A DNA stretch of 63,257 nucleotides from RUG563 sp964423675. GTDB taxonomy: Bacteria; Bacillota; Clostridia; Christensenellales; Aristaeellaceae. The notes below the pieces were generated by a model. It was not told the DNA's origin, searched no databases, and worked only from the letters and a program-made list of their open reading frames with translations. Positions 33,294-41,741 of this stretch are shown here, piece by piece (within the stretch, counting starts at the first letter, position 1; every line of letters begins with the position of its first letter). Both the position numbers and the translations under genes were made by a program. Location: the NCBI GenBank assembly GCA_964423675.1, contig CAYRFP010000006.1:1-63257 (forward strand), in the 5' to 3' direction.

Positions 33294-34388
33294 ATGACAA
33301 AGATTGATATTTTCTCCGGATTTTTGGGCGCGGGCAAAACTACGCTGATCAAAAAGCTGATTGCCCAGGCTTTTGCCGGCGAAAAGCTGGTGCTGATCGA
33401 AAACGAATTCGGTGAAATTGGCATTGACGGCGGCTTTATGCAGGAAGCAGGCATCCAGGTGACCGAAATGAACCAGGGCTGCATCTGCTGCTCCCTGGTT
33501 GGCGATTTCGGGAAGGCATTGGAAAAGGTACTGGAGCAGTATGCACCGGATCGTATTCTCATCGAGCCTTCGGGCGTGGGCAAGCTCAGCGATGTTATCC
33601 GTGCCGTGCAGGGCGTTTCCACCCCCAACGTGCAGTTGAACAGCTTCACCACCGTGGTGGACGCGAAAAAATGCAAGATGTACATGAAGAATTTCGGCGA
33701 ATTCTTCAACAACCAGGTGGAAAACGCCGGAACTATCATCCTCTCGCGCACTGCTGGCATGGATGCGGGCAAACTGGCCCAAACCGCTGAACTGCTCCGA
33801 AAAAAGAACCCCTCCGCCGTGATTATCACCACCGATTGGGACGCGCTTTCCGGCGCGCAGATTCTGGAGGCCATGGAACGGCGGGATACCCTGGAAATGG
33901 AACTGAACCGTCTGAGCGCGGATGAAGACGTCTGCCCCGTCTGCGGCCATCATCATGACCATGAAGACGATGATCACGATCACGAGCATCACCACCATCA
34001 CCACGACGAGGACGGCGAATGCTGCTGCCATCATCACGACCATGAACACGAGCACGAGCATTGCGGTTGCCATGACGGCGAGCATCATCATCACCACCAC
34101 GGCCATGATGCGGACGAAGTATTCGGCAGCTGGGGCGTGGAAACTACCAAGGCGTTCTCAGAGGAGGAACTTTCCCGCTGCCTGACCGCTCTGGATGACG
34201 AAGAAAAGTATGGTGCGGTGCTTCGTGCCAAGGGCATCGTAGCTGGAACGGACGGAAAATGGTTCCATTTTGATCATGTTCCCGGCGAAAAGGATATCCG
34301 TCACGGCGCTGCGGGAATCACCGGCCGGCTGTGCGTGATTGGCAGCAAGCTCAACGAGGATGCGCTGAAGGCGCTGTTTGGAGTATAA
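33294..34388 (+). CDS. CobW/COG0523-family GTPase with His-rich metal-binding segment
   Basis: A 364-residue metal-chaperone-type GTPase. Walker A is GFLGAGKTTL near residue 9, the metal-binding CxCC motif is GCICCSLVGDF near 61, and SGVGKLSDV near 95 lies in the switch region. Residues about 205-265 are almost entirely His, Asp, Glu and Cys, with several HHHHHH and HDHEHE runs. The C-terminal CobW_C domain follows. Members deliver zinc or other metals to client enzymes. Start was set at the ATG at 33294 because the fold begins directly there; an ATG at 33285 is possible. Followed after 3 bases by a second GTPase gene. Confidence 0.9.
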   Translation: MTKIDIFSGFLGAGKTTLIKKLIAQAFAGEKLVLIENEFGEIGIDGGFMQEAGIQVTEMNQGCICCSLVGDFGKALEKVLEQYAPDRILIEPSGVGKLSDVIRAVQGVSTPNVQLNSFTTVVDAKKCKMYMKNFGEFFNNQVENAGTIILSRTAGMDAGKLAQTAELLRKKNPSAVIITTDWDALSGAQILEAMERRDTLEMELNRLSADEDVCPVCGHHHDHEDDDHDHEHHHHHHDEDGECCCHHHDHEHEHEHCGCHDGEHHHHHHGHDADEVFGSWGVETTKAFSEEELSRCLTALDDEEKYGAVLRAKGIVAGTDGKWFHFDHVPGEKDIRHGAAGITGRLCVIGSKLNEDALKALFGV

Positions 34389-34391
34389 GAG

Positions 34392-35333
34392 ATGGAAATT
34401 CCAGTTTATCTGTTTACTGGCTTCCTGGAAGCGGGCAAAACCAAATATGTGCAGGAAATTCTGGAGGACAAGCGTTTTAATGCCGGAGAACGGACGCTGC
34501 TGCTGGTCTGCGAAGAGGGCGAAGAGGAATATGACCCCTCCGCTTTCGCATCCAAAAATGTTTATGTGGAATATCTGGAAGAGGAAGAGCAGCTGACGCA
34601 GGAATACCTGTTGGCCCTGCAAAAGAAGCATAAGGCCAAACGGGTGCTGATGGAATACAACGGCATGTGGCAGCTATCCACCCTGACCGATGCCCTGCCC
34701 GAAGATTGGCCGCTGTATCAGATCTTTCTGTTCTTTGATGCGGGCACCTTCATGAACTACAATGCCAACATGCGCTCGCTGGTGGTAGATAAATTGCAGC
34801 TGTGCGATCTGGTGGTGTTTAATCGGTTCACCAGGGATATGGATCAGATGGACTATCATAAAATCGTCCGTGCCATTGCCCGGCGGGTAAACATCGTTTA
34901 CGAATATACCGATGGCGAGCTTCAGCCCGATAATATTCAGGATCCGCTGCCCTTTGATCTGAATGCTCCCGTGGTGGACGTGCAGGATCGAGACTATGCC
35001 CTGTTCTATAAGGATTTAACCGAGGAGCCCAAGAAATACGCTGGAAAGACCGTGCGGTATACCGCCCTGGCAGTGCGCAATCCCCAGCTGGGCGAAGGGC
35101 TGTATGTGGCCGGACGGAAGATGATGACCTGCTGCGTGGAGGACATCCAGTTCGCTGCCCTACTGGCAAAGGATCAATGCGGCTATGCGCCCAGAGAGCA
35201 GGAATGGGTGAAAATCGAAGCAAAAATCGAGGTGCGCTTCCATAAGGCGTATGGCCAGTCTGGCCCCATTCTGCTGGTGCAAAAGGTTTCCCCTGTCCCC
35301 GCGCCGGAGGAAGAAGTCGCCACGTTCTATTGA
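34392..35333 (+). CDS. CobW-like GTPase fused to a C-terminal OB-like domain
   Basis: A 313-residue protein. Its P-loop is GFLEAGKTKY near residue 9, a CobW variant with Glu in place of Gly. No CxCC motif is present, so the canonical metal-transfer site is missing. EYNGMWQLS near 98 and FFDAGTFMNYN near 116 align with the GTPase core. Residues 200-300 form a second domain, with CCVEDIQFAALL near 249, that recalls the C-terminal part of the DUF1980/TIGR03943 proteins found beside YraQ-type permeases. Function is not established. It follows the first GTPase by 3 bases and is followed by a terminator. Confidence 0.75.
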   Translation: MEIPVYLFTGFLEAGKTKYVQEILEDKRFNAGERTLLLVCEEGEEEYDPSAFASKNVYVEYLEEEEQLTQEYLLALQKKHKAKRVLMEYNGMWQLSTLTDALPEDWPLYQIFLFFDAGTFMNYNANMRSLVVDKLQLCDLVVFNRFTRDMDQMDYHKIVRAIARRVNIVYEYTDGELQPDNIQDPLPFDLNAPVVDVQDRDYALFYKDLTEEPKKYAGKTVRYTALAVRNPQLGEGLYVAGRKMMTCCVEDIQFAALLAKDQCGYAPREQEWVKIEAKIEVRFHKAYGQSGPILLVQKVSPVPAPEEEVATFY

Positions 35334-35401
35334 GAAACGGCCATCTTTGACCCCTTCGAAGAACTCAATATCCAATCTGCCAAACCCAAAACATAATCTG
35401 C

Positions 35402-35439
35402 GCCCCGCTTTCAGGCTTGTCCCGAAGGCGGGGCTTTGT
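35402..35439 (+). terminator. Terminator after the GTPase pair
   Basis: GCCCCGC (35402-35408) pairs with GCGGGGC (35428-35434), followed by TTTGTTT. Confidence 0.8.
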
Positions 35440-35603
35440 TTATAAAAAATCTATTGCACGAAAGGCTGCAGCCCTCTCGCTTTTATTCCGCAAGCGATAA
35501 GAAACTTTGTCTACCTCTCCGGATATTGCCAAAGATGCAAATCCGTAGCGCTGAAGGAAAAACCCTGCCTTGCCAATAAACGCATCTTTTTTCTCATCCC
35601 CTC
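35440..35603. other. Intergenic stretch with no recognised gene
   Basis: Part of the 337-base gap between the GTPase pair and the ArsR gene. It has no open frame with a ribosome binding site. The only structures seen in the gap are the terminator at its start and the promoter and operator at its end. Confidence 0.5.
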
Positions 35604-35652
35604 TTGACATTTCATTTACACGCATTATAATAATATATGAGCAATGGTTCAT
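35604..35652 (+). promoter_or_regulatory. Promoter and metal-repressor operator of the arsR-ATPase operon
   Basis: TTGACA (35604-35609), a 16-base spacer and TATAAT (35626-35631). Just downstream, ATGAGCAATGGTTCAT (35637-35652) is an imperfect palindrome of the ATGAnCA...TGnTTCAT type bound by ArsR/SmtB/CadC repressors. It would block initiation until metal binds the repressor. That the next gene encodes the repressor is an inference from adjacency. Confidence 0.8.
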
Positions 35653-35670
35653 TTGAAAGGATTTGATTTT

Positions 35671-36066
35671 ATGGAGGAAATCAGAAAAAACCTGGAAACC
35701 AGCAATGAGAATTGTGCCTTCTGCGAAAACGAGGATGCCGTTCATGCCCATGATGCGCTGATTGAATCAGTGAATGAAAGCATGCCGGATGAGGAAATGC
35801 TCTATGACCTGGCGGAGCTTTACAAAGTTTTTGGCGATAGCACCCGGATCAAAATTCTGTACGCTCTGTTTGAGGCGGAAATGTGCGTATGCGATATCGC
35901 CCAGCTGCTGGGCATGACCCAATCCGCCATTTCCCATCAGTTGCGGGTACTCAAGGCCAATAAGCTGGTGAAATTCCGGCGGGAGGGAAAAACCGTTTTC
36001 TATGCGCTGGCGGATAACCATGTGCGCACCATCATCGATATGGGCATGGAGCACCTGTGTGAGTAA
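35671..36066 (+). CDS. ArsR/SmtB-family metal-sensing repressor (CadC-like)
   Basis: A 131-residue winged-helix repressor. The recognition helix region is DIAQLLGMTQSAISHQLRVLKANKLV near residue 73. MCVCD near 69 gives a cysteine pair in the alpha-3 metal site found in CadC/ArsR-type sensors, and the N-terminal NCAFCEN adds two more cysteines as in CadC. The C-terminal helix has DNHVRTIIDMGMEHL with histidines that resemble the alpha-5 zinc site. Likely sensor of Cd, Pb or Zn. ATG at 35671 follows GAAAGGAT. The exporter gene starts 29 bases downstream. Confidence 0.9.
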   Translation: MEEIRKNLETSNENCAFCENEDAVHAHDALIESVNESMPDEEMLYDLAELYKVFGDSTRIKILYALFEAEMCVCDIAQLLGMTQSAISHQLRVLKANKLVKFRREGKTVFYALADNHVRTIIDMGMEHLCE

Positions 36067-36095
36067 ACAGTAAAAAGAAGAGGAGGAAAAACTGC

Positions 36096-38006
36096 ATGAG
36101 CTGTTCTTGCGGGCATTGCCATCATGAGCATCAGCATTCCCACGATCACGGCCATTCCCACGGCGGGGAAGAACAGAGCCGGCGCACGATGATTCTGCGT
36201 CTGGCTATCAGTGCAGCGTTACTGGCATTGGGGCTTGTGCTGCCCCTGCCCGCGGCAGGGAGCATGGCGTTGTTCGTTCTGGCCTTGCTGGCAGCAGGCT
36301 ACGATGTTATCTGGAACGCCCTGCGCAATATCCTTCATGGCGAAATCTTCGATGAAATGTTTCTGATGACACTGGCCGCCATCGGTGCATTCCTGCTGGG
36401 CGAGATGGCGGAAGGCGTGGCGGTGCTGCTGCTGTTCCAGGTGGGCGAGCTGTTTCAGGATTATGCGGTTGATAAAAGCCGCTCCTCTATCAGCGAACTG
36501 ATGGACATTCGTCCGGATTTCGCAAATGTGGAAATTGATGGGGAAATCATTCAAAAAGATCCTGAAGAAGTGGAGATTGGTGATATCATTGTCGTGAAAC
36601 CCGGAGAAAAAGTGGCGCTTGACGGCGATATTATTGACGGAACATCTGCACTTAATACCGTAGCGCTTACCGGTGAAAGTCCCCCCCGGACGGTGGGTGT
36701 TGGAAACAGTGTACTCAGCGGCTGTATTAATTTGCAGGGTGCGCTGCGAGTGCGCGTCACCCATGCCTATGCCGATTCTACCGTGGCCCGAATTCTGGAG
36801 TTGGTGGAACACGCCAGCGAAAACAAGTCTCGAGCGGACAAATTCATCACGCGTTTTGCCCGTGTCTACACCCCGGCCGTGGTAGCCGCCGCAGCACTGG
36901 TGGCGGTGTTGCCAGGTTGCATCACCGGCCAGTGGGCGCTTTGGATCCAGCGGGCGCTAAATTTTCTGGTTATTTCCTGCCCCTGTGCGCTGGTCATTTC
37001 CGTGCCGCTGACCTTCTTTAGCGGCATCGGCTGCGCATCTCGGAAGGGCATTTTGGTCAAAGGCTCCAATTATCTGGAATTGCTGGCCCAGCCCGCCGCC
37101 GTAGCCTTTGACAAAACCGGCACCCTGACCGCCGGAAGCTTCGTGGTTTCCGCAGTGCATCCCCGGGAAGTGGAGGAGCAGCGGCTGCTTTCTCTGGCCG
37201 CTGCCGCTGAAAAGTTGAGCACACATCCCATCGCTGCCTCCCTGCGCCAGGCTGCCCAGGAAATGGATATGGACGCGGAAAAAGTGGTAGAAATTGCCGG
37301 ACAAGGCGTATGCGCCCAGGTGGACGGGCATCGAGTAGCCGTGGGCAATGAGAAGCTGATGGAGAAGGAGGGCGCGAATTGGAAGAAATGCCATTGCGCT
37401 GGAACCATCGTTCATGTGGCGATTGACGGCGAATACGCCGGCCACATCGTGATTTCCGATGTGGTAAAACCCGGCGCGGCCGATGCTGTTTCCGGCCTGC
37501 ATCAGCTGGGTGTGGAGCAATGCGTGATGCTCACCGGCGATCGTTCCTCCGCCGCCCAGCAGGTTGCAGCGCAGGTGGGCGTAGATCAAGTGCATGCAGA
37601 ACTGTTGCCGGATGGAAAGGTGCGCCTGACGGAAGCACTGCTGAGTGCATGCGAAGGCAGGGGTTCGCTGGTATTCGTAGGGGACGGCATCAATGATGCA
37701 CCGGTATTGGCCCGGGCAGACGTAGGCGTGGCCATGGGCGCGCTGGGCTCGGATGCGGCGATTGAAGCGGCGGATGTGGTGCTGATGGACGATGATCCTC
37801 GCAAGCTGTGCGACGCGATCCGCATTGCCCGCAAAACGCAGAGAATCGTGAAGGAAAACATTGTGTTTTCTCTGGCGATCAAGCTGCTGGTGATGGTGCT
37901 AAGCACACTGGGACTGGCCAACCTTTGGGGCGCGGTGTTCGCCGATGTGGGCGTTTGCTTCCTGGCCATTCTCAATGCTATCCGTAGCGGACGAATCCGC
38001 GAATAA
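36096..38006 (+). CDS. P1B-type heavy-metal ATPase (Cd/Zn/Co exporter)
   Basis: A 636-residue metal pump in the membrane. The N-terminus has no HMA domain; instead a His/Cys-rich tail, SCSCGHCHHEHQHSHDHGHSHGG, runs across residues 2-24 in pieces. Metal motif CPC is in VISCPCALVISVPLTF near residue 295, the phosphorylation site is AFDKTGTLTAG near 345, and the hinge is VFVGDGINDAPVLARADVGVAMG near 525. The six to eight helices fit the P1B-2 group (Zn, Cd, Pb). It is co-transcribed with the repressor. The gene cassette is a self-contained metal-efflux system. Confidence 0.93.
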   Translation: MSCSCGHCHHEHQHSHDHGHSHGGEEQSRRTMILRLAISAALLALGLVLPLPAAGSMALFVLALLAAGYDVIWNALRNILHGEIFDEMFLMTLAAIGAFLLGEMAEGVAVLLLFQVGELFQDYAVDKSRSSISELMDIRPDFANVEIDGEIIQKDPEEVEIGDIIVVKPGEKVALDGDIIDGTSALNTVALTGESPPRTVGVGNSVLSGCINLQGALRVRVTHAYADSTVARILELVEHASENKSRADKFITRFARVYTPAVVAAAALVAVLPGCITGQWALWIQRALNFLVISCPCALVISVPLTFFSGIGCASRKGILVKGSNYLELLAQPAAVAFDKTGTLTAGSFVVSAVHPREVEEQRLLSLAAAAEKLSTHPIAASLRQAAQEMDMDAEKVVEIAGQGVCAQVDGHRVAVGNEKLMEKEGANWKKCHCAGTIVHVAIDGEYAGHIVISDVVKPGAADAVSGLHQLGVEQCVMLTGDRSSAAQQVAAQVGVDQVHAELLPDGKVRLTEALLSACEGRGSLVFVGDGINDAPVLARADVGVAMGALGSDAAIEAADVVLMDDDPRKLCDAIRIARKTQRIVKENIVFSLAIKLLVMVLSTLGLANLWGAVFADVGVCFLAILNAIRSGRIRE

Positions 38007-38020
38007 CACAAAAAATCAGT

Positions 38021-38077
38021 CCCCGTCCCGGAGCGAAAAGGCTGCTTTTCCCAGCCGCCGCCTCCGGGGCGTTTTTT
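38021..38077 (+). terminator. Terminator after the metal ATPase gene
   Basis: CCCGGAG (near 38026) pairs with CTCCGGG (near 38062), with an inner hairpin, and is followed by GTTTTTT. Confidence 0.75.
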
Positions 38078-38186
38078 ATTTTCCTCCACGGCAAATATAA
38101 AATGTTCTTTACCCGTTTCCCGGCAGGAATTTAAGCATTTTTTGAGAATTATTAATAAGATAAAATTTTTTGTATGGAGGCAGATT

Positions 38187-38729
38187 ATGACGCTTCGTCC
38201 GCCCCGCCGTGCGCCCGATGACGAGCAGCGGCTCATCGTGCTTTATTCGCTACAGCATCTGGCCCCCTGCACGGAATTGCAGCTCCTGCAATTTTTCTAT
38301 GAAGAGCAGGAATTAATGAATTATTTTGACATGATGTTCGCCCTGAATGATTTGTGCGTCCGGGGACAGGCCGTGCGCACGAAAAAACGGGCTGGATACA
38401 TTTATGAAGTGACCGAGGCCGGACAGGAAGCGCTGACGCTTTTTGGCGGCCGAGTTCCTGGCAGCGTGAAGAACCTGCTGGCTGAAAATGGCCCCGCCTG
38501 GCGGCAGCGGTTTGAGGAAGAAGCCCAGTATCTCAGCGAAATCAAGCAGCAGGAGCGGGGCGAATATGAGTTAACGCTGTCAGTGGTAGAGCAGGAAATG
38601 GACATGATGCGCATTAACTTTTCCTTGCCCAGCCGGGAATTGGCCAATCAGCTGGCAGAAAAATGGCCCCGTCGGGCGGCTGAAATCTATGAAACCATCG
38701 TGCGCATGCTTTCGGAGGACGAAGCATGA
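38187..38729 (+). CDS. DUF4364-family protein
   Basis: A 180-residue soluble protein with a predicted winged-helix N-terminus (residues 10-90: LIVLYSLQHLAPCTELQLLQFF and AGYIYEVTEAGQEALTLFGG) and a beta-rich C-terminal part (YELTLSVVEQEMDMMRINFS). DUF4364 is a Firmicutes family of unknown role. ATG at 38187 follows TGGAGGCAG. The stop overlaps the ispDF start by four bases, so the two are coupled. The coupling to isoprenoid synthesis is probably incidental. Confidence 0.75.
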   Translation: MTLRPPRRAPDDEQRLIVLYSLQHLAPCTELQLLQFFYEEQELMNYFDMMFALNDLCVRGQAVRTKKRAGYIYEVTEAGQEALTLFGGRVPGSVKNLLAENGPAWRQRFEEEAQYLSEIKQQERGEYELTLSVVEQEMDMMRINFSLPSRELANQLAEKWPRRAAEIYETIVRMLSEDEA

Positions 38730-39859
38730 GCGTTTATGCCCTGATTCTCTGCGGCGGCAGCGGCACCCGGATGGGCGCGGCAGGAAATAAAACCTTGCTT
38801 CCCGTGGGCGGCGTGCCCGCTGTTGTGCGCTGTCTGCAAGCCTTTCAGGGGCTGACAGATGGGGCGGTATTGGTGGTCAAAGCTGGAGAAGAAGCCTGCT
38901 TTGCTCAGGTTCTTTCCGATTATTCCCTGGCCACGCATGCCATTGTGGCCGGGGGCTGCGATCGGCAGGCGTCCGCCCTTGCTGGGCTTAAAGCGCTGCC
39001 CCCAGATGCGGAAACAGTTTTGATTCATGACGGAGCCCGGCCCTTTGTTCGCCGGGAAACGATTCAGACCGTGATCGACAGCGTATGCCAATTCGGAAGC
39101 GGCGTGGCCGCCGTGGCTGCACGGGATACGATTAAACGTGCGGACGGGGATGGGCTTGTTCTGGAAACTCCAGATCGCGCCAGCCTTTACCAGGTGCAGA
39201 CTCCGCAGGGCTTCCGCACCGCTGATTTACTGGCTGCCCACGCCCAGGCGAAGGGGCGCTATACCGATGATGCGGCGCTTATGGAAGCAGCGGGCTTTCC
39301 GGTGCATCTGGCGTCGGGCCGCTATGATAATATCAAGCTTACTTCACCGGAGGATTTGAAAATGGCTTCGGGCATGCTTCTGCCCCGGATTGGCCAGGGC
39401 TATGACGCGCACCGGCTGGTTGCAGGCCGATCGCTCTGGCTTTGCGGTGTAAATGTCCCCTATGAAAAGGGACTTCTGGGCCACAGCGATGCGGATGTGG
39501 CGCTTCATGCGCTGATGGACGCGCTGCTGGGCGCAGCGGCGCTTGGCGATATTGGCAAGCTTTTTCCAGACAGCGATAATCAATACAAGGACATTTCTTC
39601 CCTGCTTTTGCTGAAAAAAACCTACCGTGCTTTACAGGATGCAGGCTTTTGCATCGGCAATTGTGATGTGACCATTGTGGCACAGGCACCCAAGCTGGCC
39701 AAATTTATTCCCGCTATGCGAGAAACTGTTGCTCAGGCGCTGGGAATCCCCGTTGGGCAGGTTTCTATCAAGGCAACCACCACCGAACGCATGGGCTTTG
39801 AAGGCAGCGGTGAAGGCATCAGCGCCCAGGCCGTGGCGCTTCTTTATCAGCAGACGTAA
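38726..39859 (+). CDS. ispDF: Fused IspD-IspF isoprenoid enzyme
   Basis: A 377-residue fusion carrying two steps of the methylerythritol-phosphate pathway. Residues 1-215 are the cytidylyltransferase IspD: LCGGSGTRMGAAGNKTLLPVGG near residue 10, IHDGARPFV near 100, and TPQGFRTADLL near 162. Residues 220-377 are IspF: GQGYDAHRLVAGR near 224 with Asp and His, GHSDADVALHALMDALLGAAALGDIG near 255, FPDSDNQYKD near 283, and IKATTTERMGFEGSGEGISA near 350. IspE is not in the window. The fusion is common in some bacteria and may channel substrates. Confidence 0.96.
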   Translation: MSVYALILCGGSGTRMGAAGNKTLLPVGGVPAVVRCLQAFQGLTDGAVLVVKAGEEACFAQVLSDYSLATHAIVAGGCDRQASALAGLKALPPDAETVLIHDGARPFVRRETIQTVIDSVCQFGSGVAAVAARDTIKRADGDGLVLETPDRASLYQVQTPQGFRTADLLAAHAQAKGRYTDDAALMEAAGFPVHLASGRYDNIKLTSPEDLKMASGMLLPRIGQGYDAHRLVAGRSLWLCGVNVPYEKGLLGHSDADVALHALMDALLGAAALGDIGKLFPDSDNQYKDISSLLLLKKTYRALQDAGFCIGNCDVTIVAQAPKLAKFIPAMRETVAQALGIPVGQVSIKATTTERMGFEGSGEGISAQAVALLYQQT

Positions 39860-39921
39860 AAAACAAACGCATAGAAAAAGCATACAAAAGCGGCGCTCCC
39901 GCATCGAAGGAGGAGATTCCT

Positions 39922-41625
39922 ATGATTCTGGACAGAAATATTTGGATAGGCACATCAGCAGAAGGCGCTGTCTGCCTGCTTCCAGGCATGGCAAACCGCC
40001 ATGGCCTCATCGCGGGGGCCACGGGCACAGGCAAAACCGTAACGCTTCAGGTGCTGGCCGAGGGCTTTTCGCAGCTGGGTGTTCCTGTGTTTATGGCCGA
40101 TGTGAAGGGCGATCTGGCCGGCCTTAGCAAACCTGGCGAGGGCAATGAAAAAATTGATGAACGTCTGGAAAAATGCGGAATTTCCCATTTCCCCTTCCGC
40201 GCCTGCCCGGTCACGCTGTGGGATGTTTACGGCGAAAAGGGGCATCCCGTGCGCGCTACGGTCAGCGAAATGGGGCCGCTTCTGCTTTCCCGGATGCTGG
40301 GGCTCAACGAGACCCAGACCGGGGTGATGCACGTGGTTTTCCGCATCGCTGATGATGAAGGCATGCTGCTGCTGGATCTAAAGGACGTAAAGGCCATGCT
40401 GGCCTACGTGGGCGAAAACGCTGCCAAGTATACGCTGGATTATGGTCATGTGGCCAAGGCCACCGTGGGCGCTATTCAGCGTTCCATCGCCATTTTAGAA
40501 GATCAGGGCGGCGACCAGTTTTTCGGCGAGCCTACTCTGGAAATCAGCGATTGGCTCTGTCAGGATGAAAATGGCAACGGCATGATTAATATTCTGTCGG
40601 CAGAAAAGTTGTTCCGCAAGCCCGCTATGTATTCCACATTCCTGCTTTGGATGTTGGGCGAGTTGTATGAGTTGCTGCCCGAACAGGGGGATCAGGCGCT
40701 GCCCCGGATGGTGTTTTTCTTTGATGAAGCGCATCTGCTTTTTGACGATTGCTCCAAAATGCTGCTGGAACGGATTGAGCAGGTTATCCGCCTGATCCGT
40801 TCCAAGGGCGTGGGCGTGTATTTTATCACCCAGTCCCCTGCTGATGTGCCCTCTTCCGTGCTGTCGCAGCTGTCGGGGCGGGTGCAGCATGCGCTGCGGG
40901 CATTCACGCCGCAGGAGCAAAAACTCATCCGCGCTGTAGCGCAGACCTTCCGAGTAAACCCCGCCTTTGACACCGAGGAAGCGCTTTCCCAGCTTAGCAC
41001 CGGTGAAGCGCTGCTTTCCTTCCTGCAGGAGGACGGCAGCCCCTCCGTGGTGCAGCGGGCAACGATCCTGCCGCCTCAATCCCAGATCGGCGCTATTTCC
41101 GATGATCTTCGCAAAGCCTTGCTGGGGTATGATCAAATCGGCGGGAAATACGATGTCGCCATCGACCGGGAAAGCGCTTATGAAATTCTGGCCCGGCAGT
41201 TCAGCCAAAGCGGCGTAACGCAGACGCAGGTGGTGCGCCCCCTGCCCGAGGCTGCAGCGCAGCAAGCCGCCCCTGCGGCGGAACCCGCGTATCAGCCCGT
41301 AGCATTCCGGGTCTATAATCCTCAAACCGGGCAATATGAGGAGCGTCCCATGCCAACGATGCAGCAGCCCGTCTATCCCCCTGCCCAAGCGCAGATCTAT
41401 CCTGCACCACAGCCTGTTGCGGCGGAAGCCGTGCAGGCTCAGGAAACGGAAAAGCCCGCTAAGCAGCGTAAGCCTGCGAAAAAGCGCAGCGAAATGACCA
41501 CGGGGGAACAGTTGCTGGATTCGTTCACAAAATCCGTCACCACCTCCGCCGGCCGTCAGCTGGGCAGCAGCCTGACCCGATCGCTTCTGGGCATGCTGGG
41601 CATAAAAGGCAGCGGAAAACGATAA
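39922..41625 (+). CDS. HerA-like ATPase (DUF853)
   Basis: A 567-residue cytosolic P-loop protein of the HerA/FtsK superfamily. Walker A is GATGTGKTVT near residue 32. Walker B is FFFDEAHLLFDD near 268. A sensor-like GVGVYFITQSPADVPSSVL lies near 297. Residues 430-520 are low-complexity, with many Gln, Pro and Ala, and a basic helix follows (KQRKPAKKRSEM). No nuclease partner (NurA) is nearby, so a DNA-repair role is unproven. AAGGAGG precedes the ATG. It sits between ispDF and pfk without clear operon ties. Confidence 0.87.
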   Translation: MILDRNIWIGTSAEGAVCLLPGMANRHGLIAGATGTGKTVTLQVLAEGFSQLGVPVFMADVKGDLAGLSKPGEGNEKIDERLEKCGISHFPFRACPVTLWDVYGEKGHPVRATVSEMGPLLLSRMLGLNETQTGVMHVVFRIADDEGMLLLDLKDVKAMLAYVGENAAKYTLDYGHVAKATVGAIQRSIAILEDQGGDQFFGEPTLEISDWLCQDENGNGMINILSAEKLFRKPAMYSTFLLWMLGELYELLPEQGDQALPRMVFFFDEAHLLFDDCSKMLLERIEQVIRLIRSKGVGVYFITQSPADVPSSVLSQLSGRVQHALRAFTPQEQKLIRAVAQTFRVNPAFDTEEALSQLSTGEALLSFLQEDGSPSVVQRATILPPQSQIGAISDDLRKALLGYDQIGGKYDVAIDRESAYEILARQFSQSGVTQTQVVRPLPEAAAQQAAPAAEPAYQPVAFRVYNPQTGQYEERPMPTMQQPVYPPAQAQIYPAPQPVAAEAVQAQETEKPAKQRKPAKKRSEMTTGEQLLDSFTKSVTTSAGRQLGSSLTRSLLGMLGIKGSGKR

Positions 41626-41741
41626 CCAATTCGCCGCCCAGGCGGCAAAAAGTATACAGGAATCATTCAAAAACGCAGCTTTTTATCGGTGCGCGTGGGT
41701 GCAGAGAGAATTCAGCCCCCGCACAGAAGGAGGTTCTTGGC

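Noticed and set aside
33940..34120. Tandem CAT/CAC/GAC repeats that look like a DNA repeat
   Set aside because: They encode the His/Asp-rich metal-binding segment of the first CobW-type GTPase; the repeat follows from the protein and is not a separate element.
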